NCBI RefSeq assembly: GCF_036173125.1
Contig: NZ_CP108054.1
Span: 6,415,001-6,479,000 of the forward strand
Reading direction: 5' to 3'
From: Streptomyces sp. NBC_00286
GTDB lineage: Bacteria > Actinomycetota > Actinomycetes > Streptomycetales > Streptomycetaceae
Length of the DNA stretch: 64,000 nucleotides
This document shows, piece by piece, positions 8,623 through 16,579 of this stretch; the first letter of the stretch is position 1; every line of letters begins with the position of its first letter. The notes under the pieces were generated by a model, which had not been told where the DNA came from, did not search any database, and worked only from the letters and a program-made list of their open reading frames with translations. Made by a program: the position numbers and the translations under genes.

Positions 8623-9324
8623 CTAATTAGGAGGACTGATGGTCTCATGCGGTGCGGTAGCGGTCAGGCGTGTTCGAATGTGACCAAAGTGTTCTCTTAT
8701 TGCGTCCTCAGCCCGCAGAGCATCACCAGTTCGGACCGCGTCGAGGATCTCCCGATGCTGCCGACACGTGACCTTCGGATCCTGCGGCGGTTCCACGAGA
8801 TCCGTGCGTACGCGGTGGAAGGCGTCCCAGAACGCCTCCAGGACCTCGCCCAGCAGAAGGTTGCCGAGCCCCCGGTACAGCGTGGCGTGAAAGGCCCGAT
8901 CGGTCTCCGCGAGGCCTGCCCCTTCGGCGGCCTGACTCTCCATACGGTCGACGAGGGCGTCCAGTTCAACGAGGTCCGCCTCCGGGATGCGGCCCGCGAG
9001 CCGCGAGATGAGCCCGGTCTCCACGGCCTCGCGCAGCTCGAGCAGCTGGACCAGGGAGTCTTCCCCGCGGTAGTGCCCGGCGACCGTACGGAAGGCGAGG
9101 CCCTCGATCATCGGCGCCATCGACATCGGGCCCACATACGTCCCGAAGCCGTGCCGGATCTCGACGATGCCCATCGCCTGGAGGGCCTTCAGTGCCTCGC
9201 GCACGGAATTCCGGCTGGCGCCGAGGAGCTCCATCAGCTCGGGCTCGGTCGGCAGCGGGGCGCCCGAGGGCAGCCGACGGTCGATGATCAGCTTCTTGAT
9301 CCGCTCCTGCAGGTCACGCGCCAT
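8623..9324 (-). CDS. FadR/GntR-family transcriptional regulator with FCD domain
   Basis: I start it at the ATG at 9324 (MARDLQER), because the upstream in-frame sequence is repeat translation (Gly/Glu/Ser). The 233-residue product has a winged HTH (about 5-70, including LLGASRNSVREALKALQAMG) and an all-helical FCD ligand domain. Metal-binding candidates in the FCD domain are Asp and His in TDRAFHATL and the His residues in RQHREIL and EHFGHI. Such regulators sense small organic acids. It sits directly upstream of cslA on the same strand, but the gap suggests separate transcription. Whether it controls the csl genes is not shown. Confidence 0.85.
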   Translation of the reverse strand: MARDLQERIKKLIIDRRLPSGAPLPTEPELMELLGASRNSVREALKALQAMGIVEIRHGFGTYVGPMSMAPMIEGLAFRTVAGHYRGEDSLVQLLELREAVETGLISRLAGRIPEADLVELDALVDRMESQAAEGAGLAETDRAFHATLYRGLGNLLLGEVLEAFWDAFHRVRTDLVEPPQDPKVTCRQHREILDAVRTGDALRAEDAIREHFGHIRTRLTATAPHETISPPN

Positions 9325-9396
9325 GGCGAGAGGGTAGCGGCTTCGCTCCCGCTGGGGGTGCGGTGATGAGGGGGCGGTGCGGTGCGGTGATGAGGC

Positions 9397-9606
9397 TGCG
9401 GGTCGGTGGGGGCTGGTCGCTCCCCCACTCTCGGCTCCTCCCCCACTCTCGGCTCCTCCCCCACTCTCGGCTCCTCCCCCACTCTCGGCTTCGCTCGAGC
9501 GGGGGGACCCCCATGAGCGGGGGGACCCCCATCGCGGCGGAGCCGCAGATGTCACAGCCCCGCGCCCCTGAAGGAAGGCCTGCGGCCTCCTTCAGGGGCG
9601 CGGGAC
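9397..9606 (+). repeat. Dispersed intergenic element, copy c, with 18-bp tandem array
   Basis: Between GGGGGCTGGTCGC and CGGAGCCGCA this copy contains four 18-bp units (TCCCCCACTCTCGGCTCC, 9421-9492) and two 17-bp GGGGGGACCCCC units. It then ends with CACAGCCCCGCGCCCCT and a long hairpin. It fills most of the 412-base gap between the FadR-type gene and the SPFH gene. The array has no unique spacers and is not CRISPR. Confidence 0.8.
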
Positions 9607-9736
9607 CGCGCAGGGCCTCGCCGCGGTTGCCTGGTGCCGTACGTCGTTCGGACCGTCAGCATGCGGTTGTTGGTGGGGGTTGAGAAACTGGCGTATGTGC
9701 GCGAGTGCGGACATCTCCACCCGAAGGGGGCGGCCG

Positions 9737-10672
9737 ATGAGTACGACTACTTCGGAGTCGGAGCAGGGTCCTGAAGGGTCCCGGGTGCCGCGGTTGATTC
9801 ACAACGAGGCGACCACCGAGATTCCGGTGCATCTGTTGTTCCGGCCGACCGAGGTCGGGTCGGGCGGACAGGCCGGGCAGGTTGGGCACGTCGCTCCTCG
9901 GCGGGGGACTGGGGAGCAGCCGCGGGTGGTTCGGCGGGAGTCGGTGGCGGCGGCGGTTGTCGATCCTGAGCTGGTGGAGCGGTCGGCGCGGGTGCTGCCG
10001 GGGGCGGTGGGTGTGCTGGCCGGGGGTGGCGGGGTCGCCGGGTGTGTGGTGACGGGCTGGTGGGCGGGCGTACTGCCTTCCCTCGCGCGGGAGTTGACGG
10101 GACTGCCCGCGTACGCGGGTGCCGGGCTCGGTGCTCCGCAGTGGGCGGCGTTCGCCGTGTCCGGGGCGGTCGGGCTCTTTGGGTTCGGGGGGTTGGCCCG
10201 GGGGCGGACCGGGTGTGCCTGGGTGCTCGGGCTCTTCGGGCGCTACCGGGGCACCGTTCGGCGTACGGGGCTGATGTGGGTGAACCCGTTGCTGCTGCGG
10301 CGCCGGATCGACGTACGGCTGCGGCACTGGCGCAGTGAGCCGATGCCGGCCGTTGACGCGCATGGGCTCGCCCTGCGCGTCGTGGTGTTGGTGATCTGGC
10401 GGGTCAGGGACACCGCTCGGGCCGCGCTCGGCGTCGAGGAATACGAGCGGTATCTGCGCGAGTGCGTGGAGGCGGCGCTGGCTCGGCTTCCGGCCGACGG
10501 GGAGGGGGTCCGCGAGAAGCTGACTCGCCTCGTGGCGGCGGACGCGGTGGCGGCGGGCCTTCAGGTGTTCTCCGTGCAGCCGTTGCGGACGGAGTACGCG
10601 CCTGAGGTTGCCGCAGTGATACAGCGGCGGCGGCTCGCGGCGCTGGACGCTCCGCTGGAAGGGCAGGTTTGA
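9737..10672 (+). CDS. SPFH/Band 7 domain membrane protein
   Basis: The start is the ATG at 9737, preceded by GAAGGGGG; the 311-residue protein would otherwise begin in repeat DNA. A polar N-terminus is followed by two hydrophobic segments (about 95-125 and 140-160) and then an SPFH-type domain: WVNPLLLRRRIDVRLRHW, a valine-rich strand and a helical region. Prohibitin/stomatin relatives scaffold membrane microdomains. Its place inside the tip-glucan gene group is suggestive only. The last codons (DAPLEGQV) fall in a copy of the dispersed element. Confidence 0.75.
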   Translation: MSTTTSESEQGPEGSRVPRLIHNEATTEIPVHLLFRPTEVGSGGQAGQVGHVAPRRGTGEQPRVVRRESVAAAVVDPELVERSARVLPGAVGVLAGGGGVAGCVVTGWWAGVLPSLARELTGLPAYAGAGLGAPQWAAFAVSGAVGLFGFGGLARGRTGCAWVLGLFGRYRGTVRRTGLMWVNPLLLRRRIDVRLRHWRSEPMPAVDAHGLALRVVVLVIWRVRDTARAALGVEEYERYLRECVEAALARLPADGEGVREKLTRLVAADAVAAGLQVFSVQPLRTEYAPEVAAVIQRRRLAALDAPLEGQV

Positions 10673-10774
10673 AGCTGCGGCGCCGTCGTGGCTGGTCGCG
10701 CCCCGCGGCGGAGCCGCAGATGTCACAGCCCCGCGCCCCTTAAAGGAAGGCCTGCGGCCTCCTTTAGGGGCGCC
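10649..10774 (+). repeat. Dispersed intergenic element, copy d
   Basis: It starts with GCTCCGCTGGAAG inside the end of the SPFH gene. It continues TGGCTGGTCGCG, CGGAGCCGCA and CACAGCCCCGCGCCCC, and closes with a hairpin whose inner stem is AAAGGA-AGGCC/GGCCT-CCTTT. Confidence 0.8.
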
Positions 10775-10941
10775 CCGTGGCGTTGCCTCGGCGCTCGCGG
10801 CGCCCCGTGGTCGGGGGGTGCCGGTGGCCTGGTGGGCGGCTGGGGCGGGCGGCCGAGGTGTTCGGTGGTGGTGGCGGGGCATCCCCCGCCCCGTACCGCA
10901 TCGGCCCTCGGCGCGTGGAGCCTCTGGTGGAGGGCCCCGCG

Positions 10942-11640
10942 ATGGCGTTCCATACCGTCATGGAGATCGCTGACCGCCCTGCCCTCGTCACCCTCGCCGC
11001 CGACGCCTGGCGGCTGGCCGATGGCCTGCCGCGTGCCGTGCTCGGGCTCGCGGGCCCGCCCGGAGCCGGGAAGTCCACCCTCGCTCGCGCCCTGGTCGCG
11101 CACCTTGGCGGGCAGGCCGCCTATCTGCCCCTCGACGGGTTCCACCTCTCCAACCGGCAGTTGGAGCGGCTCGGGCTGACCTCCCGTAAGGGTTCCGAGC
11201 CCAGCTTCGATGTGTGGGGATACGTCGCGCTGCTGCGCCGGGTGCTGGAGGACACCGGCGCCGACATCTACGTACCGGACTACGACCGCACCATCGACGA
11301 GCCCATCGCCGCGCGCCACTTGGTGCCGCCCGCCGCCCGGCTCATCGTCACCGAGGGGAACTACCTGGCCTGCGATCTGCCGGGATGGCGCGAGGCGTAC
11401 GCGCTCATGCGGGCGTGCTGGTATGTGGAGGCGCCAGGGGACGTACGCCAAACCCGGCTGGTGGAGCGGCAGTTGGCGGGTGGGCGGAGTGAGGAGCAGG
11501 CGCGGGACTGGGTCGCGACGAACGATGACCCTAACGGGGAGCTGGTGGAGAAGTCCCGGGACCGGTGCCATCGGGTCCTGTCGACGATTGGTATGGACGT
11601 TTCCGCGATTGGTATGGACATGTTCAAGGGGTCGCAATAA
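10942..11640 (+). CDS. P-loop nucleoside/sugar kinase-like protein (FrcK/uridine-kinase type)
   Basis: The ATG at 10942 follows GGTGGAGGG. The 232-residue product has Walker A GPPGAGKST (residues about 32-40), LPLDGFHLSN, DVWGYVALL, PDYDRTIDEP, VTEGNYL and a lid with Arg residues. This is the pattern of the family that includes bacterial uridine kinase, pantothenate kinase CoaA and fructose-transport kinase FrcK. The substrate is unknown. The C-terminus carries a small duplication (TIGMDVSAIGMD). It lies 78 bases after the SPFH gene's repeat element and may share a transcript. Confidence 0.8.
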   Translation: MAFHTVMEIADRPALVTLAADAWRLADGLPRAVLGLAGPPGAGKSTLARALVAHLGGQAAYLPLDGFHLSNRQLERLGLTSRKGSEPSFDVWGYVALLRRVLEDTGADIYVPDYDRTIDEPIAARHLVPPAARLIVTEGNYLACDLPGWREAYALMRACWYVEAPGDVRQTRLVERQLAGGRSEEQARDWVATNDDPNGELVEKSRDRCHRVLSTIGMDVSAIGMDMFKGSQ

Positions 11641-11648
11641 TCTGGGCT

Positions 11649-11660
11649 TGGTCTAGACCT
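11649..11660. promoter_or_regulatory. DasR-like operator (dre) upstream of the LPMO gene
   Basis: TGGTCTAGACCT matches 11 of 12 bases of the palindromic core TGGTCTAGACCA that I recall for DasR, the GntR regulator of chitin and N-acetylglucosamine genes. It lies 91 bases before the LPMO start, where chitinolytic genes usually carry such boxes. Confidence 0.6.
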
Positions 11661-11750
11661 GAGACTGAAGACTGAGTAGTCATCGGTCCACGCATCGCGA
11701 TGCGCACGCACAGCTCACGGAAATCCCCCACGTTCTCCAGGAGCGGCAGC

Positions 11751-12365
11751 ATGCGTACAAGGATCGGCAAGAAGACCAAGTGGTACGCGGTTGTGGTCGG
11801 CCTCGCCACCACGGGAGCGTTCGTGCTCTCCAGCGGCGGCGCCAGCGGCCACGGCTACACCGACCTCCCCATCAGCCGGCAGAAGCTCTGCGCCAACGGC
11901 ACCGTGACCAACTGCGGGGCCATCCAGTGGGAGCCCCAGAGCGTCGAGGGTCCCAAGGGCTTCCCGGCGGCCGGACCCGCGGACGGGCAGATCTGTTCCG
12001 CCGGCCATGGCCACTTCAGCGCGCTCGACCAGCCGAAGACGCCGTCCGGCGGCGCCTGGCCCACCACCAAGGTCAACGGCGGGCAGAGCTACACCTTCCG
12101 CTGGCAGTTCACGGCGCGGCACTCGACGACCGACTTCCGGTACTACGTCACCAAGAACGGGTGGAACGAGAACGCCCCACTGACCCGGGCCGCCCTCGAC
12201 ACCACCCCGTTCCTGACCGTCCCCTACAACGGCCAGCCCCCGGCGACGCTCTCCCACAGCGGCACCCTGCCGTCCGGCAAGAGCGGGCACCACGTGATCC
12301 TCGCGGTGTGGACGATCGCCGACACGGGCAACGCGTTCTACGCCTGCTCGGACGTCACGTTCTGA
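11751..12365 (+). CDS. lpmP: AA10 lytic polysaccharide monooxygenase of the csl locus (LpmP-like)
   Basis: The start is the ATG at 11751 after AGGAGCGG. The 204-residue precursor has a signal peptide ending ASG, so the mature protein begins with His34. The second ligand of the histidine brace is His124 (TARHST), 90 residues on, the same spacing I recall for S. lividans LPMO10E (His30/His120). Phe196 (NAFYACSD) is the probable axial residue, and four Cys can form two disulfides. It is a single-domain copper enzyme that oxidatively cleaves chitin. In S. coelicolor the orthologue acts with CslA, CslZ and GlxA in wall remodelling. The stop lies within a 15-bp tandem array. Confidence 0.9.
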   Translation: MRTRIGKKTKWYAVVVGLATTGAFVLSSGGASGHGYTDLPISRQKLCANGTVTNCGAIQWEPQSVEGPKGFPAAGPADGQICSAGHGHFSALDQPKTPSGGAWPTTKVNGGQSYTFRWQFTARHSTTDFRYYVTKNGWNENAPLTRAALDTTPFLTVPYNGQPPATLSHSGTLPSGKSGHHVILAVWTIADTGNAFYACSDVTF

Positions 12366-12433
12366 TCCGGCATGCTCTGATCCGATACGTTCTGATCAGG
12401 CACGTTCTGATCAGGCACGTTCTGATCAGGCAC
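12359..12433 (+). repeat. 15-bp tandem repeat across the LPMO stop codon
   Basis: There are five contiguous 15-bp units, the last three identical (GTTCTGATCAGGCAC), each with a TGATCA or TGATCC core. The first unit supplies the final Phe codon and TGA stop of the LPMO gene. Confidence 0.85.
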
Positions 12434-12534
12434 GGTCCCATCCAACTCCGGATCTCTGAGCGTTACTTGAGACAGGCGTGCTTCCCCCGCGGGTAGGTTC
12501 CCCCCCACAAGCAGTACCTGACCTCGGGGGAAGC

Positions 12535-13053
12535 ATGATCGACTTCTTGTTCTACATGGTGCCGAGCGTGATCCTGGCCGTGGTCCTCTTCGGCGCGTAC
12601 CGCGTGGTGCGCCGCTCGCTGCAGATCCGCAGCGCCTGGCGCAGCGGCCTCACGGCCGAGGGGCGCTGTCTGCGGATGTTCACGACGACGCACGGCGGCA
12701 GCAACGACACGTCCGTGAGGACCACGCTGCACCACGTCTACGAGTTCACGGCTCGCGACGGCCAGACGGTTCGCTTCGAGGAGGAGGACGGCCCGGCGAC
12801 GATCGTCGAGGGCGACTTCGTCACCGTGTACTACGCCGAGGGCCGCGATGTGGTCGCCACGGCGAAGGAGCCGCGCCGGGCCAGGCTGGCGGCGTCCACC
12901 GTTGCCATCCTGGCGTTCCTCGGGGTGGCCGCGGTGTTCTGTATCGGCTTCATGGTCACGTACAACCAGACGTCCGACGTCTTCGGCTTCGAGGAGACCC
13001 CGAGCAATACCAGCGACACCGTCGTCGTCGACGGCGTCACGATGACCCCGTGA
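12535..13053 (+). CDS. DUF3592-type membrane protein
   Basis: The ATG at 12535 follows CGGGGGAA. The 172-residue protein has an N-terminal helix (about 4-22), an extracellular or cytoplasmic beta domain and a second helix (about 117-140), ending in a polar tail. The beta domain has Tyr-Glu-Phe, then a Val-Arg-Phe strand, then GDFVTVYY. This two-helix layout with a central beta domain is typical of DUF3592. The function is unknown. It converges on the tRNA-Lys terminator. Confidence 0.75.
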   Translation: MIDFLFYMVPSVILAVVLFGAYRVVRRSLQIRSAWRSGLTAEGRCLRMFTTTHGGSNDTSVRTTLHHVYEFTARDGQTVRFEEEDGPATIVEGDFVTVYYAEGRDVVATAKEPRRARLAASTVAILAFLGVAAVFCIGFMVTYNQTSDVFGFEETPSNTSDTVVVDGVTMTP

Positions 13054-13092
13054 CTGTGACCGTGACCGCGGCTGGATGGCCCGGGCATACGT

Positions 13093-13126
13093 CGAAGGGC
13101 CTCTCGCTTCCGCGAGAGGCCCTTCG
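13093..13126. terminator. Terminator of tRNA-Lys (and DUF3592 gene)
   Basis: A perfect 15-bp stem (CGAAGGGCCTCTCGC) with a TTCC loop lies just beyond the 3' end of the tRNA and 40 bases after the convergent DUF3592 stop. Confidence 0.85.
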
Positions 13127-13130
13127 GTTG

Positions 13131-13204
13131 TGCGCCGCCAGGGACTCGAACCCCGGACCCGCTGATTAAGAGTCAGCTGCTCTAACCAACTGAGCTAGCG
13201 GCGC
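13131..13204 (-). tRNA. tRNA-Lys(CTT), copy 1
   Basis: The minus strand folds into a full cloverleaf: acceptor GCGCCGC/GCGGCGC, D arm GCTC/GAGC, anticodon stem GCTGA/TCAGC with loop CTCTTAA (anticodon CTT), T loop TTCGAGT, discriminator A. CCA is not encoded. It is identical to the copy at 27967-28040. Confidence 0.97.
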
Positions 13205-13301
13205 ATGACTCCCGCCTCCCGCTTGCGGCGGTCGGCGACGGAGAAAATAGTACCTGGTCCGCTGGGGTGCTTTTGACCAGTGCCCGATCGGCCCCGGTGG
13301 C

Positions 13302-14060
13302 TCAGAGCGCGAGGGACAGCAGTACCGGTGCCGCGCTCCGGTTCAGGGTGTCCGCCGCCGCTCGCAGCCGGTGCGCGTGGGCGACCGGGAGGGACAGGGC
13401 CAGGCAGCCCACGGCGGAGCCGGCCGTGATGGGGACCGCCGCGCACACCGTGCCGACCGCATACTCCTGCAGGTCGAGGACCGGCACGCTGGGTGCCTGG
13501 GCGTCCAGGCTGGACAGCAGGACTCGCTCGTTGGTGATGGTGCGCGAGGTGAGGCGGGCCATCTTGTGGCGGGCGAGGTGGTCCCGGCGGGCGTTCACGT
13601 CGAGCTGGCCGAGCAGGCTCTTGCCGATCGCGCTGGCGTGGGCGGAGCGCCGGAAGTCCACCCATTCGTTCACCGCGGGGGTGCTCGGGCCCTCGGCGCA
13701 CTGGGTGACGTGGACCTCGCCGTCGACGTAACGGCTGATGTAGACGGCGGCGCCCACCGAGTCCCGCAGCCGGTCGAGGTTCCGCTGGACCTGCTCGCGC
13801 AGCGCCTGGTCGCGGCCGTGCGCCGAGGTCAGCCTGCTGAGGGCGGCACCGGTGACGTACGCGCCGTCGGTGACCTGCTCGACGTATCCCTCGCGGCGCA
13901 GCATCCGCAGGAGCGGGGTCAGCCGGTCCGTGCCGAGGCCGGTCGCGCGGGCGAGCCCGGCGTCGGTGACGCCGGTGGTGTGTCGTGCCACGGTCTCCAG
14001 TACGCGCAGGGCGTCCTGGGCCGAGTGGTACGGCGCGGTCGGCTCGTGCTTGAGCGCCAC
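13302..14060 (-). CDS. IclR-family transcriptional regulator
   Basis: The GTG start at 14060 (VALKHEPT) has an AGGGGGAA site; upstream in-frame sequence has no such signal. The 252-residue protein has an N-terminal winged HTH (about 12-75; AGLARATGLGTDRLTPLLRM) and a C-terminal IclR effector domain with SAIGKSLLG and AVPITAGSAVGCLALSL. IclR regulators usually control adjacent catabolic or transport genes through small-acid effectors. The ehu transporter operon lies upstream on the same strand and is the obvious candidate target. Confidence 0.87.
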   Translation of the reverse strand: MALKHEPTAPYHSAQDALRVLETVARHTTGVTDAGLARATGLGTDRLTPLLRMLRREGYVEQVTDGAYVTGAALSRLTSAHGRDQALREQVQRNLDRLRDSVGAAVYISRYVDGEVHVTQCAEGPSTPAVNEWVDFRRSAHASAIGKSLLGQLDVNARRDHLARHKMARLTSRTITNERVLLSSLDAQAPSVPVLDLQEYAVGTVCAAVPITAGSAVGCLALSLPVAHAHRLRAAADTLNRSAAPVLLSLAL

Positions 14061-14380
14061 GGTTCCCCCTGCGCTGCTTGGCCGTTCTCGGATGGAGGCT
14101 GCTTCCACGATAACCGCCAATGGGCGGACGGGGAGGGGCTGTTGACGAGAAGGATGGCGCGTTCCGGCCCTCTCAGCAGGAACGCGCCACTCTGGCATAT
14201 GCCACAGTCAAGTCACCATGGCTCGACCTCGATCGCTCCCCGCTCTCGGCTTCGCTCGAGCGGGGGACCCCCATCGCGACGGAGCCGCACATCGATAAAG
14301 CCCCGCGCCCCTGGAGGAAGGCCTCCGGCCTCCTCCAGGGGCGCGGGACTGCACCTGCCCGCGCGGGACTGCACCTGCGC
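14061..14380. promoter_or_regulatory. Region upstream of the IclR gene
   Basis: It contains the palindrome TGGCATATGCCA (14193-14204), whose core recurs in a 22-bp palindrome at 28765-28786, and copy e of the dispersed element. No coding sequence is supported. Confidence 0.5.
14234..14348 (+). repeat. Dispersed intergenic element, copy e
   Basis: CTCTCGGCTTCGCTCGAGCG is followed by GGGGGACCCCCATCGCG, CGGAGCCGCA, AGCCCCGCGCCCCT and a long hairpin with inner GGAGGA-AGGCC/GGCCT-CCTCC arms. It sits just past the ehuA stop on the opposite orientation. Confidence 0.75.
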
Positions 14381-15205
14381 CTACAGCACCGCGCTCAAGA
14401 ACTCCCGCGTCCGCTCGTGCTCCGGTTCGCCGAAGATCTTCTCCGGGGGGCCGGATTCCAGGACGCGGCCCTTGTCGAACATCAGGACCGCGTCCGAGAT
14501 GTCCCGGGCGAAGTTCATCTCGTGGGTCACGCAGAGCATCGTGATGTCGGTGGTGCGGGCGATGTCCCGCAGCACGTCGAGGACGCCCACGACCAGCTCG
14601 GGGTCGAGGGCCGAGGTGACCTCGTCCAGAAGCAGCACCTTCGGCCGCATGGCTAGGGCCCGCGCGATCGCGACGCGCTGCTGCTGGCCGCCGGAGAGCT
14701 GGGTCGGGTACTTGTCGATGTGCTCGGTCAGACCGACCAGTTCGAGCAGGTCACGGGCCCGTTCCTCGGCCGCCTCCTTGGACATGCCGAGCACGGTGAC
14801 CGGCGCCTCGGTGAGGTTGCGCAGCACCTTCATGTTCGGGAAGAGATTGAACTGCTGGAAGACCATCCCGATGTTCTTGCGGACCTCGCGGATGTGCTTC
14901 TCGCTCGCCGGGACGAGCTTGCCGTTCTTCTCCTCGTGGGTGAGGTAGTCGCCGTTGACCTTGATCGTGCCTTCGTCGGCCTTGAGCAGGGTCATCAGCA
15001 GGCGCAGGATCGTCGTCTTGCCGGAGCCGGACGGGCCGATCAGCGTGACGTGTTTGCCGGAGTCCACCGAGAAGTCGAGGTTGTCGAGCACGACGTTGCT
15101 GCCGAAGCGCTTGGTGACCTTGTCGAAGCGGATCAGCTCGCTGCCGTCCACCGGTGGGTTCTGGCTGCTCTCGGGTTCTTTCTGCAGAGGGGTGTCAGCG
15201 GACAA
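14381..15205 (-). CDS. ehuA: Ehu-type polar amino acid/ectoine ABC transporter, ATPase
   Basis: This 274-residue ATPase has Walker A GPSGSGKTT, Q-loop VFQQFNLF, signature LSGGQQQR, Walker B VLLLDEVTSALD and switch His in CVTHEM. It belongs to the GlnQ/EhuA group. Its start overlaps the end of ehuD by 11 bases, and the apparent start codon is TTG. It energises the EhuC/EhuD membrane pair. It is last in the ehuBCDA operon. The transported solute (ectoine-like or an amino acid) is inferred from family naming only. Confidence 0.88.
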   Translation of the reverse strand: MSADTPLQKEPESSQNPPVDGSELIRFDKVTKRFGSNVVLDNLDFSVDSGKHVTLIGPSGSGKTTILRLLMTLLKADEGTIKVNGDYLTHEEKNGKLVPASEKHIREVRKNIGMVFQQFNLFPNMKVLRNLTEAPVTVLGMSKEAAEERARDLLELVGLTEHIDKYPTQLSGGQQQRVAIARALAMRPKVLLLDEVTSALDPELVVGVLDVLRDIARTTDITMLCVTHEMNFARDISDAVLMFDKGRVLESGPPEKIFGEPEHERTREFLSAVL

Positions 15206-15845
15206 GACGACGCTCCAGGGCTCGGATCAAGAGGGAAGCGGGGTAGGCGATGACGATGAAGGCCACACCCACGACGGTGATGGCTTCCGTGGTGAAGGTC
15301 TCGTTGCTGAAGGCCTGGGCCTCGCCGAGCATGTCGAAGGCGCCGATGGTCGCGATCATCGGGGAGTCCTTGAGCATGGCGACGACGTAGTTGCCCAGCG
15401 GCGGGACGACGCGGCGGATCGCCTGCGGCAGGATCACCGCACGCCACGTACGGCCCTTGGGCAGATTCAGCGCTGTGGCCGCCTCCCACTGGCCGACGGG
15501 CACGCCGTCGATGCCGGCGCGGTAGACCTCAGCGGTGTACGTGGAGTAATGCAGCCCGAGGCCGATGATGCCGGTGGTGAGCGGTGACATCGAGGGGCCG
15601 AAGTTCGGCACCACGTAGAACAGGAAGAACAGCTGCACCAGCAGCGGAGTGTTGCGGATGAACTCCGTGAACGCGATGACCGGCCAGCGCACCCACACCA
15701 GCGTGGACCGCTGTGCCATCGCCCAAACGAGGCCGAGAGCGAAGGCGATCAGGGTGCCGATGGCCAGGGCCTGCAGCGTGACCAGCACGCCGTCCCAGAA
15801 CCGCGGCATGAAGTCGTCTACGACTTGCCAGTCCCAGTTCATCAC
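15195..15845 (-). CDS. ehuD: Ehu-type ABC transporter permease
   Basis: The 216-residue integral membrane protein has five predicted helices and the HisMQ-type coupling motif. That motif is the EAA loop near GQWEAATALNLPKGRTWRAV. FTEFIRNTPLLVQLFFLFYV is diagnostic for polar amino acid permeases. The start overlaps the ehuC stop by four bases. Confidence 0.88.
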   Translation of the reverse strand: MMNWDWQVVDDFMPRFWDGVLVTLQALAIGTLIAFALGLVWAMAQRSTLVWVRWPVIAFTEFIRNTPLLVQLFFLFYVVPNFGPSMSPLTTGIIGLGLHYSTYTAEVYRAGIDGVPVGQWEAATALNLPKGRTWRAVILPQAIRRVVPPLGNYVVAMLKDSPMIATIGAFDMLGEAQAFSNETFTTEAITVVGVAFIVIAYPASLLIRALERRLVR

Positions 15846-16579
15846 TTGCCTCCCGCGGAACCCGTACTGGCCTGCAGTGCTTCGCCGCGGGCGCTGAGCT
15901 TGGCGGTGATCCCGCCCCGCTTCTCCGGCTGCTGCCCGATGCCTGCCTTGGCCTTGCGCTCGACCAGCCGCATTCCGCGGGTGATGAGGAAGGCGAGTAC
16001 GAAGTACAGGACCAGCAACAGCGTGTAGATCGGGGTCGTCTCATTGGTGCCCAGCCGGAGCAGATTGCCGGCGAAGGTCATGTCGGCCACCGTGATGACG
16101 GAGACCAGGGCGGTGCCCTTCAGCAGCTCGACCAGCAGGTTATTGAACGGCGGCACCATCTCGGGCCACGCCTGCGGCATCTCGATCAGCCGCAGCCGCT
16201 GCCAACGGGTGAAGTTGAGCGCGATGCCCGCCTCCTTCTGCGCCGGGGCTACGGCGGCCAGGGAACCGCGGACGATCTCGGAACCGTAGGCGCCGTACGT
16301 GAGGCCGAGCGCGCTGACGCCCGCCCACATGGGCACCAACTGCCAGCCGAAGAACGGCAGGGCGAAGAACATCCAGAACATCAGCACCAGGGCCGACATG
16401 CCACGGAAGATCTCGAAATAGACCCCGGCGAGAAAACGTACGATCCAGAATCGCGAATCGCGTGCCAGACCGATCCCGAACGCGATGACCGCGCCCAGAG
16501 CAGCCGAGTACAACGTCACCTGGATGGTGATCCAGATACCCGGCAGGAACCACGTGGTGAAGAACTCCGAGCTCATCAT
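15842..16579 (-). CDS. ehuC: Ehu-type ABC transporter permease
   Basis: It starts at the ATG at 16579, which overlaps the ehuB stop (ATGA). The 245-residue permease is the partner of EhuD, with the same fold (EIFRGMSALVLMFWMFFALP; EAA loop around PAQKEAGIALNFTRWQ). The highly charged C-terminal extension (ERKAKAGIGQQPEKRGG) is longer than in many HisMQ permeases. Confidence 0.88.
   Translation of the reverse strand: MMSSEFFTTWFLPGIWITIQVTLYSAALGAVIAFGIGLARDSRFWIVRFLAGVYFEIFRGMSALVLMFWMFFALPFFGWQLVPMWAGVSALGLTYGAYGSEIVRGSLAAVAPAQKEAGIALNFTRWQRLRLIEMPQAWPEMVPPFNNLLVELLKGTALVSVITVADMTFAGNLLRLGTNETTPIYTLLLVLYFVLAFLITRGMRLVERKAKAGIGQQPEKRGGITAKLSARGEALQASTGSAGGK

Noticed and set aside
9421..9492. 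Regular 18-bp repeats resembling a CRISPR array
   Set aside because: The units are directly adjacent with no unique spacers, and no cas genes lie nearby. The Cas4-like nuclease at 33.5 kb has no Cas1 or Cas2 neighbour.
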